Source: Chitinophaga ginsengisegetis
Lineage (GTDB): Bacteria > Bacteroidota > Bacteroidia > Chitinophagales > Chitinophagaceae
NCBI RefSeq assembly: GCF_900168065.1
Contig: NZ_FUZZ01000002.1
Span: forward strand, 186,001-250,000
Direction: 5' to 3'
DNA: 64,000 nucleotides
Both the position numbers and the translations under genes were made by a program. Below the pieces are notes generated by a model. That model saw only the letters and a list, made by a program, of their open reading frames with translations, was not told the origin of the DNA and searched no databases. This document shows positions 54,989-62,276 of the stretch, piece by piece (the first letter of the stretch is position 1; each line of letters opens with the position of its first letter).

Positions 54989-55681
54989 CTAACTGGTTGC
55001 CGTAAGCCGGGCTAACTTATCTTCATTCAAAATAGTGATACTCTTCCCTGAAACGGCTACCAGCCGTTCTTCTATCAATTCATTCAACACCCGGAAAGTG
55101 GTTTCGTAAGTAGCGCCGATGTAGGAGGCGAGGTCTTGTTTACTAAGCGCGAGGTCAATAAACCCGTCTTTGTTGAAACCAAACTTTTGTTGGAGCTGTA
55201 TCAGTGCATTGGCCATGCGGCCTTTAACAGACATATGCGCAAGGTTACGCATCTGCTTTTCGGACGTTTGCAGTTCCTGTGCATAAAACAACATGAGTTC
55301 GTACAGCAGGTCGTGATTGATTTTAAGAGACGCCTGGAAAAAGTCCATCTCTATAAAACAAACTTTTACCGGCTCCAATGCAGTGGCTGATATGGGATAA
55401 TAATGTTCCGTACCGCCTATGCCGCGGTGGCCAACGATATCCCCTTTCTGTGCAAAGCGGACAATGAGTTCTTTTTCGGAGCCCCAGTGTTTATGCACTT
55501 TCATGCGGCCTTCATAAATAAAGTAGATGCCTTCTACTTTATCACCTTCTTTAAACAGGGTTTCTCCTTTGTTCAGGGTAAAATTTTTGCGGTACAATGC
55601 TGTTGCCGGGGCCCATTCTTTCAGGGATAACCGGCAAAGGAGGCAAGTTTTACCATCACAACCCTGTTTATCTTTCTTCAT
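54989..55681 (-). CDS. Crp/Fnr-family regulator with FNR-like cysteine set (2)
   Basis: A 230-residue paralogue of the preceding regulator. I start at ATG 55681 (MKKDKQGC); an in-frame start further upstream, at 55720, would overlap the cobA gene more deeply and add a non-conserved tail. Cys8, Cys13 and Cys16 repeat the C-x4-C-x2-C pattern and Cys108 in VKVCFIEM again matches FNR Cys122. The HTH reads KQDLASYIGATYETTFRVL. The first 14 nt overlap the 3' end of cobA, so both are likely co-transcribed. Confidence 0.88.
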   Translation of the reverse strand: MKKDKQGCDGKTCLLCRLSLKEWAPATALYRKNFTLNKGETLFKEGDKVEGIYFIYEGRMKVHKHWGSEKELIVRFAQKGDIVGHRGIGGTEHYYPISATALEPVKVCFIEMDFFQASLKINHDLLYELMLFYAQELQTSEKQMRNLAHMSVKGRMANALIQLQQKFGFNKDGFIDLALSKQDLASYIGATYETTFRVLNELIEERLVAVSGKSITILNEDKLARLTATS

Positions 55682-56453
55682 GTATCGTATTGCTGTTTTG
55701 TAATTGTTGTAATGTTTCATCTGCCAGCAGGGATTGCAGCTTTACAACCTCTCCTACCACTATAATAGCAGGATTTCCCAATCCGGCGGCCTGCGCACGT
55801 AAGGCAATATCCTTTACGGTACCGATCACCATTTTTTGCTGTGGTGTGGTGCCGTCCTGGATAATGGCTACCGGTGTAGCTGCTTTGCCGTGTGCGTGAA
55901 AGATATCCATGATACCTTCCAGTTTACTCATGGCCATTAATATCACTACCGTTGCAGTGGATTGCGCCGCCAGCGCGATGTCTTTCGAAATATCGCCGCT
56001 TTTGGTGGTGCCGGTGGTTACCCAGAAGCTTTCCGCGGTGCCCCTGCAGGTAAGCGGTATCATCTGGGATGCCGGTACCGCTACTGCACTGGAGATTCCT
56101 GGCACAATGGCCACTTTGATTCCATGCTTCCTGGCGGCTTCAATTTCTTCCACAGCCCTGCCAAATACAAAGGGATCGCCGCCTTTGAGCCGTACTACAT
56201 GGCCGTGGGCCAGCGCCATTTCCACGATCAGGTGGTTTATTTCCTGCTGGGACAGGGCATGGCAACCATATCTTTTACCTACAAACTTAATGATCGCACC
56301 CGGCAAGGCATAAGTGAGCAGGGATTCATTTACCAATGCATCATATAATATGACGTTGGCCCGGCGGATGGTGTTAATCGCTTTCAGCGTGATCATTTCA
56401 GGATCTCCGGGTCCTGCTCCGACTAAAGATAGAGATGGATTTGATACCTGCAT
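55668..56453 (-). CDS. cobA: Uroporphyrinogen-III C-methyltransferase (siroheme synthesis)
   Basis: A 261-residue SUMT that methylates uroporphyrinogen III twice to precorrin-2, the first step to siroheme. Family motifs: LVGAGPGDPEMITLKA at the N-terminus, VRLKGGDPFVFGRAVEE, VPGISSAVAVPA and the C-terminal PAIIVVGEVV. Siroheme is the cofactor of the nitrite reductase encoded divergently at 56639. The 185 nt between the starts is very AT-rich and should hold both promoters. Confidence 0.93.
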   Translation of the reverse strand: MQVSNPSLSLVGAGPGDPEMITLKAINTIRRANVILYDALVNESLLTYALPGAIIKFVGKRYGCHALSQQEINHLIVEMALAHGHVVRLKGGDPFVFGRAVEEIEAARKHGIKVAIVPGISSAVAVPASQMIPLTCRGTAESFWVTTGTTKSGDISKDIALAAQSTATVVILMAMSKLEGIMDIFHAHGKAATPVAIIQDGTTPQQKMVIGTVKDIALRAQAAGLGNPAIIVVGEVVKLQSLLADETLQQLQNSNTIHEER

Positions 56454-56582
56454 ACATATGACATTTAAAATTATATGAAGACTTAACAGCTATGCATGCC
56501 TAAAATTAAAACAAAAACGCTTAATTTTATAATTAACATCATACACCTACCTTAAAAATCGTCTCCAAAACAAAAAATACTA

Positions 56583-56607
56583 TTATATTAATTAATTCAT
56601 AATATAA
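56583..56607. promoter_or_regulatory. AT-rich inverted repeat upstream of nirB
   Basis: TTATATTA (56583-56590) and TAATATAA (56600-56607) are an exact inverted repeat with a 9-nt spacer, 31 nt upstream of the nirB ATG. It may be an operator, but the region is so AT-rich that chance is a real alternative. Confidence 0.25.
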
Positions 56608-56638
56608 CTAGAGATTTCTGATCCTTAAATATAATCGA

Positions 56639-59137
56639 ATGAAAATAGTAGTTATAGGAAACGGTATGGTGGGATACAAATTTTGTGAGAAGATCATTTC
56701 CAAATCTGCCGACACCCCGATTGAACTGGTTGTATTTGGAGAAGAACCCCGTCCCGCTTATGATCGCGTACATCTCACCTCCTGGTTTGACGGCAAAACA
56801 GCCGACGACCTGCTGCTGGCTACGGCCGACTGGTACGTAGAGCAGGGTATCCGCCTGCACCTCGGCGACCCGGTATTACAAATTGACCGCACCAATAAAA
56901 CCGTACAGTCATATAAAGGTATCGTGGAAACCTACGATTACCTCGTGATGGCCACCGGCTCTGCCGCATTTGTACCACCGGTACCCGGCATGGATAAAAA
57001 AGGCGTATTCATTTACCGCACTATAGAAGACCTGGAAATGATGAAGGCCTATGCCCCCGCAGCCCGCAGCGGCGCTGTAATAGGCGGCGGGTTGCTGGGA
57101 CTGGAAGCTGCCAAAGCCCTCCTGGACCTCGGTATTAATAATACGCATGTGGTGGAGTTTTCCTCCCGCCTCATGCCACGCCAGATAGATGAACAGGGCT
57201 CCGGCATCCTGCAAAACAAGCTGGCCAGCCTGGGGCTGAAAGTGCTTACCGGTAAAAACACCCGGGAGATACTGGGAGATGAAGCAATAACAGGGCTCCA
57301 GTTTTCGGACGATACTATCCTGGAGACAGACATCCTGGTTGTGTCTGCCGGTATTAAACCACGCGACGAGCTGGCACGTGCTGCCGGTATCGCCGTTGGT
57401 CCACGCGGTGGCATTGTGGTAAATGAACAAATGCAGACAAGTGACTCCTTTATATATTCCATCGGTGAGTGCGCACTTTACAACAACATGATCTACGGCC
57501 TGGTGGCCCCGGGTTATGAAATGGCGGAAGTGGCCGCCTCCCATATCGCCGGTGAAGCCAAAGCCTTCACCGGGTTTGATATGAGCACCAAATTAAAACT
57601 CATCGGCGTGGATGTGGCCAGCTTCGGCGACCCGTTCCCTGCCCCGGAAAGCTGCCACAGCATTGTATTTGAAGATAAATTCAAAGGCACTTACAAAAGG
57701 ATCAACATCACACACGATGGCCAGTTCCTGCTGGGGGGTATATTAATAGGTGACGCAGCCGCCTACAACATGCTGCTGCAAACCACCAAAAACAAACTGG
57801 TCCTGCCGGCCAACCCGGAAGATTTACTGCTGGGTAACAGAAGCGGCAGTGCCGATACCGGCGCGGGCGTTACCGCGCTTCCGGATGAAGCCATTATCTG
57901 CAGCTGTGAAAGCGTAAGCAAAGGCGCTATCTGCCAGGCGGTGACCGATGGACGTGAAACACTGGACGAAGTAAAGAAATGTACCAAAGCCGGTACCTGC
58001 TGTGGTGGCTGTACACCAATGGTGAAAGACCTGATCACCGCCACCATGAAGGCACAGGGCAAATATATCCGCAACGTGGTATGCGAACACTTCCAATACT
58101 CCCGCCAGGAAATGCTGGACCTCATCAAAGTAAAATCACTCCGTTCCTTTGATGAAGTACTGGACCATTACGGCAGCGGGGAAGGCTGCGAAGTATGTAA
58201 ACCAGTGGTAGCATCTATCCTGGCCAGTTTGTGGAATGATATGATCCTCGATAAAGGCAACGATACAGCGCAGGATTCCAACGACCGCTACCTCGCCAAT
58301 ATCCAGAAAGGTGGTACCTACTCTGTAGTGCCCCGGATTCCCGGTGGAGAAATTACACCGGAAAAACTGGTAGTGATCGGGCAGATAGGTACTAAATATA
58401 ACCTCTATACGAAAATCACCGGCGGACAACGTATCGACTTGTTTGGCGCACACCTCAGTGATCTGCCTAACATCTGGGAAGAATTGATTGCAGCAGGTTT
58501 TGAAAGTGGCCATGCTTATGGTAAAGCACTCCGTACAGTAAAAAGCTGCGTAGGCTCTACCTGGTGCCGCTTCGGGCTGCACGACAGTGTGAGCTTCGCC
58601 ATCCGGATAGAAGAACGCTACCGCGGATTGCGGGCGCCGCATAAAATTAAATCGGCCGTATCCGGTTGTATCCGGGAATGTGCAGAGGCGCAGTCGAAAG
58701 ACTTTGGCATCATCGCCACCGAAAGAGGCTGGAACCTGTATGTATGCGGTAACGGCGGATCCAAACCACAACATGCACAACTGCTGGCATCAGACATCGA
58801 CAGCGAAACCTGTATCCAATACATCGACCGCTTCCTGATGTTTTACATCAAAACGGCCGATCCGCTGACACGTACAGCTACCTGGCTCAATAAGCTGGAT
58901 GGCGGTATGGACTATTTACGCAATGTGGTGGTGAATGACAGTCTTGGTATTGCCACCCAGCTCGAATCAGAAATGCAACTCCTGGTAGATAACTACAAAT
59001 GCGAGTGGCGCGAAGTGGTGGAAAACCCAGAACTGCGCAAGCGTTTCTCCCACTTTGTAAATGCACCAACCGATAAAGATCCGACTGTAAAATTTGAAAC
59101 GATGCGGGCTCAGAAGAAAGCCGCTGAATGGAAATAA
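56639..59137 (+). CDS. nirB: Nitrite reductase (NADH), large subunit
   Basis: An 832-residue cytosolic siroheme enzyme reducing nitrite to ammonium. In order: FAD/NAD-binding oxidoreductase part (VVIGNGMVGYKF at the start, GAVIGGGLLGLEAAKAL), a BFD-like [2Fe-2S] domain (IICSCESVSKG and CTKAGTCCGGC), a nitrite/sulfite reductase ferredoxin-like half-domain, and the siroheme/[4Fe-4S] domain with Cys-x5-Cys in KSCVGSTWC and Cys-x3-Cys in SGCIRECAEAQ. Length and domain order are normal. First gene of the nirB-nirD-porin-transporter-nitrate reductase series. Confidence 0.95.
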   Translation: MKIVVIGNGMVGYKFCEKIISKSADTPIELVVFGEEPRPAYDRVHLTSWFDGKTADDLLLATADWYVEQGIRLHLGDPVLQIDRTNKTVQSYKGIVETYDYLVMATGSAAFVPPVPGMDKKGVFIYRTIEDLEMMKAYAPAARSGAVIGGGLLGLEAAKALLDLGINNTHVVEFSSRLMPRQIDEQGSGILQNKLASLGLKVLTGKNTREILGDEAITGLQFSDDTILETDILVVSAGIKPRDELARAAGIAVGPRGGIVVNEQMQTSDSFIYSIGECALYNNMIYGLVAPGYEMAEVAASHIAGEAKAFTGFDMSTKLKLIGVDVASFGDPFPAPESCHSIVFEDKFKGTYKRINITHDGQFLLGGILIGDAAAYNMLLQTTKNKLVLPANPEDLLLGNRSGSADTGAGVTALPDEAIICSCESVSKGAICQAVTDGRETLDEVKKCTKAGTCCGGCTPMVKDLITATMKAQGKYIRNVVCEHFQYSRQEMLDLIKVKSLRSFDEVLDHYGSGEGCEVCKPVVASILASLWNDMILDKGNDTAQDSNDRYLANIQKGGTYSVVPRIPGGEITPEKLVVIGQIGTKYNLYTKITGGQRIDLFGAHLSDLPNIWEELIAAGFESGHAYGKALRTVKSCVGSTWCRFGLHDSVSFAIRIEERYRGLRAPHKIKSAVSGCIRECAEAQSKDFGIIATERGWNLYVCGNGGSKPQHAQLLASDIDSETCIQYIDRFLMFYIKTADPLTRTATWLNKLDGGMDYLRNVVVNDSLGIATQLESEMQLLVDNYKCEWREVVENPELRKRFSHFVNAPTDKDPTVKFETMRAQKKAAEWK

Positions 59138-59162
59138 TCTCTTTACACAAAAATACACTGCT

Positions 59163-59540
59163 ATGTCTACTACTCACACAACTACTACCAGCTGGTTCCT
59201 GGCCTGCAAAACATCAGATGTACCTACCAATGGCGGCGTTTGCGTAAAGTACAAAGAAGAGCAGATAGCCCTGTTCTATTTTGCCCGCAGAAATGAATGG
59301 TATGCCACCCAAAACCTTTGCCCGCACCGCCAGCAGATGGCGCTCAGTCGCGGTATGACGGGCACTGTACAAGATGAGCCTAAAGTAGCCTGTCCTTTTC
59401 ATAAAAAAACATTCTCCCTGAAAGATGGCCGTTGCCTGTCTGACGAACACGAATGTTCCCTCACTACCTACCCTGTAAAAATCGTGGACGACATGGTATA
59501 CATAGGTGTAGCTGCTGAGATGGAGATGGCAGGTGTATAA
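59163..59540 (+). CDS. nirD: Nitrite reductase small subunit, Rieske-type
   Basis: A 125-residue partner of NirB with a Rieske fold. I start at ATG 59163 (MSTTHTTTTSWFLACK), 25 nt after nirB. Unlike the E. coli NirD, all ligands of a [2Fe-2S] centre are present: Cys53/His55 in LCPHRQ and Cys77/His80 in ACPFHKK. It should therefore carry a real Rieske cluster that could take part in electron transfer to the siroheme. Confidence 0.88.
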   Translation: MSTTHTTTTSWFLACKTSDVPTNGGVCVKYKEEQIALFYFARRNEWYATQNLCPHRQQMALSRGMTGTVQDEPKVACPFHKKTFSLKDGRCLSDEHECSLTTYPVKIVDDMVYIGVAAEMEMAGV

Positions 59541-59553
59541 TAAAAAAACGAAA

Positions 59554-59578
59554 CCCGGTAGCTGGCAGGCTAACCGGG
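59554..59578. other. Stem-loop between nirD and the porin gene
   Basis: CCCGGTAGC (59554-59562) pairs with GCTAACCGGG (59569-59578) with one bulged base. It lies 14 nt after the nirD stop and 48 nt before the porin start, inside the operon, with no T run. It may set differential expression or be an RNA-processing site. Confidence 0.4.
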
Positions 59579-59625
59579 CTTCTGATCCGGAAATGATTGG
59601 CTCATTCAAAATCAACCAAAGTTAC

Positions 59626-60948
59626 ATGAAAAAATGGTTTCCAGGCAAGGTATCGTTGATACTTCCCGGACTGCTGTTATCGCAGTACGGCTATGCCCAA
59701 CTCTCACTCGGTGCGCAACTCAGAACCCGCACCGAACTACGTAACGGACAAGGCGCTCCGCAGCCCGAAGGCGCCGCACCAGCTTTCTTCACCTCTCAGC
59801 GCACCCGGTTAATGGCCGGCTTCAGCGCCTACCGGATCAAGCTGGGACTAACGGTACAGGATGTACGTGTTTGGGGACAGGACGGCTCTACTATTAACCG
59901 CACCACTACCCCGGATAATAACGGGTTTATGCTGCATGAAGCGTGGGCGGAAGTATTGCTGACAGATACCGTGGTGAAGAATAAAAGTCTTTCTCTGAAG
60001 ATCGGCCGCCAGGAACTGGTGTATGACGACAGCCGTTTACTGGGCAATCTCGACTGGCTGCAACAGGGCCGCCGGCACGACGCAGCAGTGTTGAAATACG
60101 AAAGTAATGCGTGGACCCTGCATGTGGGCGCCGCCTTTAACCAGAATAAAGAAAATGCCAGCGGCAGTGTATACAATGCCACGCCTCCCGGTAATTATAC
60201 CGCGAACACCAATGGCGGCAATATGTATAAAAGCCTGGAATTTGCCTATGTATCCAGGAAGCTGAACAAAGGCAATTTATCCTTTCTTTTCCTGACAGAT
60301 CAGTTTTCAAAATACCACATCGACAGTGTAGAACATGTGGCTGTAAAAGTATACGAAGGAGCGGTGAATACCCGTATGACCACGGGTTTATTTTACACGC
60401 AGGCATTTAACAGATTTACTTATACAGCTGCCGCGTATCATCAGTTTGGTACCAACGGGAACGGACAAACGGTGAGCGGCAGTTTACTTTCAGGTTCTTT
60501 CTTTTATAGTGTGAATAAAGCATTCAGCGCAGGCGCAGGCGCGGATTATACCAGTCCGGATTTTGATCCGCTGTATGGCACCCCGCATAAATTCTGGGGC
60601 AATATGGATTATTTCTATGTGGCCAGCGGATTTGGGAATAAAGGATTACAGGACTATTACGTAAAAACGAAACTAAAGCCGGGGCAACGTTGGGCATTGA
60701 CCGGCGATGTACACGAGTTTTTCAGTGCAGCCGATGTAACGGGCATGAAGAAACAGTTTGGAACAGAAGCAGATGTAACAGCGAATTACACCCTTACCAA
60801 AATGATAGGACTGGAAGCAGGTTACAGCCATTTCTGGAGTACTGCCACCCTGTCTTCCCCTACTGTTAAAAATGTAAAGAACGCTGCTGCAAACAGTAAC
60901 TGGGCATATATATCGGTTAATATCCGGCCCGAATTTCTGATTAAATAA
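59626..60948 (+). CDS. Alginate-export-family outer-membrane beta-barrel porin
   Basis: A 440-residue outer-membrane protein. I start at ATG 59626 because it begins the signal peptide MKKWFPGKVSLILPGLLLSQYGYAQ; earlier in-frame ATGs do not. The mature part is all alternating strands (LGAQLRTRTELRNG, SLKIGRQELVYDDSRLLGNLDW) and ends ...ISVNIRPEFLIK, fitting the Alginate_exp/OprE-like porin family. Placed between nirD and the nitrate/nitrite transporter, it is probably the outer-membrane entry channel for nitrate or nitrite rather than an alginate exporter. The substrate is inferred from context only. Confidence 0.82.
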   Translation: MKKWFPGKVSLILPGLLLSQYGYAQLSLGAQLRTRTELRNGQGAPQPEGAAPAFFTSQRTRLMAGFSAYRIKLGLTVQDVRVWGQDGSTINRTTTPDNNGFMLHEAWAEVLLTDTVVKNKSLSLKIGRQELVYDDSRLLGNLDWLQQGRRHDAAVLKYESNAWTLHVGAAFNQNKENASGSVYNATPPGNYTANTNGGNMYKSLEFAYVSRKLNKGNLSFLFLTDQFSKYHIDSVEHVAVKVYEGAVNTRMTTGLFYTQAFNRFTYTAAAYHQFGTNGNGQTVSGSLLSGSFFYSVNKAFSAGAGADYTSPDFDPLYGTPHKFWGNMDYFYVASGFGNKGLQDYYVKTKLKPGQRWALTGDVHEFFSAADVTGMKKQFGTEADVTANYTLTKMIGLEAGYSHFWSTATLSSPTVKNVKNAAANSNWAYISVNIRPEFLIK

Positions 60949-60966
60949 CCTGTAAAAACACAACAC

Positions 60967-62256
60967 ATGGCTGCTCCTTTAGAAAAATTAAAAATATTCA
61001 GTCTTGATACCATACAGATGCGCACGTTCCATATTACGTGGCTGATGTTCTTCGTTTGTTTCTTTGGCTGGTTTGGGCTGGCGCCGCTGATGCCTACTAT
61101 CCGTGCGGATCTCGGGTTAACCAAATCGCAGGTAGGTAATATCATTATTGCTTCCGTATCCGGCACCATCATAGCGCGGCTTATCATTGGCCGGCTCTGT
61201 GATACCTGGGGACCGCGTAAAACCGCGATCCGGCTGTTGCTGGTGGGTTCGTTGCCGGTATTCCTGGTAGGGTTATCAAAAGACTATACTTCCTTTATGC
61301 TGTTCCGTTTAGCCATCAGCGTTATAGGCGGTTCCTTTGTTATTACGCAGTTTCACACCTCCCTTATGTTCGCCCCTGCCATCAAAGGCACCGCCAATGC
61401 AATTACCGGCGGCTGGGGCAACCTGGGCGGAGGCGTTACCAACATGGTGATGCCGGTGATATTTGCCGCGATTGTTGGTTTTGGTTACACCAAACCGGAA
61501 GCGTGGCGGTACGCCATGATACTGCCGGGACTGATGATGCTCGGTGTAGCGTACCTGTATTACCGTTATACAAAAGATACGCCTAACGGAAATTTTGATG
61601 AGATTGGTTATAATAAGAAAGATAATAAAACGGATTGGTCTGTGCTGGGCGACTGGCGCATCTGGGCGCTTACACTGGCATACGGTATGTGTTTTGGTAT
61701 GGAGATCACTTTTGACAATGTAGCGTCTTTACATTTTGTAGATACATTTCAACTTTCGCAAGGCAGTGCAGGGTTCTGGGCCGGCATCTTTGGTTTTATG
61801 AACCTGTTTGCGCGGGCACTGGGAGGCATTATTTCAGATAAGGCAGGCGCCAGGTTTGGCATTAGAGGTAAAGGATGGTTATTGGCCCTGATGCTGCTGG
61901 CGGAAGGAATCGGGTTGTTATTATTTGCACAGGCAGGATCGCTGGTAGTGGCTATCATCGCCATGCTGAGCTTTGCGCTGTTCCTGAAAATGGCCAATGG
62001 CGCCACTTATGGCATCGTACCTTTTATCAACGAAAAAAATGCGGGGCTGGTAAGCGGTATTGTTGGCGCAGGGGGCAACCTCGGCGGAATGATGTTCGGC
62101 TTCCTGTTTAAATCAGACAGTATCAGTTACGTACAGGCGTTCACGTATATTGGCTATGTAGTTATTGCCATCTCCTGTATTGTAATGCTGACACGCTTTA
62201 CCCGGCAGCCTGCTGCTGAGGAAGCACCGGTAAGAACACCGGTAGCGGTATCATAA
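60967..62256 (+). CDS. Nitrate/nitrite transporter (MFS, NNP family)
   Basis: A 429-residue inner-membrane carrier with twelve membrane segments. The nitrate signature occurs twice, in GGWGNLGGGVT (TM5) and GAGGNLGGMMFGF (TM11), and substrate-binding arginines are in the expected helices (FRLAISVIGGSF, FARALGGI). It is the short, assimilatory type without fusion. It lies 18 nt after the porin gene and 20 nt before the nitrate reductase gene. Confidence 0.92.
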   Translation: MAAPLEKLKIFSLDTIQMRTFHITWLMFFVCFFGWFGLAPLMPTIRADLGLTKSQVGNIIIASVSGTIIARLIIGRLCDTWGPRKTAIRLLLVGSLPVFLVGLSKDYTSFMLFRLAISVIGGSFVITQFHTSLMFAPAIKGTANAITGGWGNLGGGVTNMVMPVIFAAIVGFGYTKPEAWRYAMILPGLMMLGVAYLYYRYTKDTPNGNFDEIGYNKKDNKTDWSVLGDWRIWALTLAYGMCFGMEITFDNVASLHFVDTFQLSQGSAGFWAGIFGFMNLFARALGGIISDKAGARFGIRGKGWLLALMLLAEGIGLLLFAQAGSLVVAIIAMLSFALFLKMANGATYGIVPFINEKNAGLVSGIVGAGGNLGGMMFGFLFKSDSISYVQAFTYIGYVVIAISCIVMLTRFTRQPAAEEAPVRTPVAVS

Positions 62257-62276
62257 ATCATTGTAAAACCTTTAGC

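Noticed and set aside
54980..59577. A 17-nt near repeat (GCTGGCAGGCTAAC plus flank) after the first Fnr gene and before the porin.
   Set aside because: Exact 14-nt matches are expected several times by chance in 64 kb; there is no further extension.
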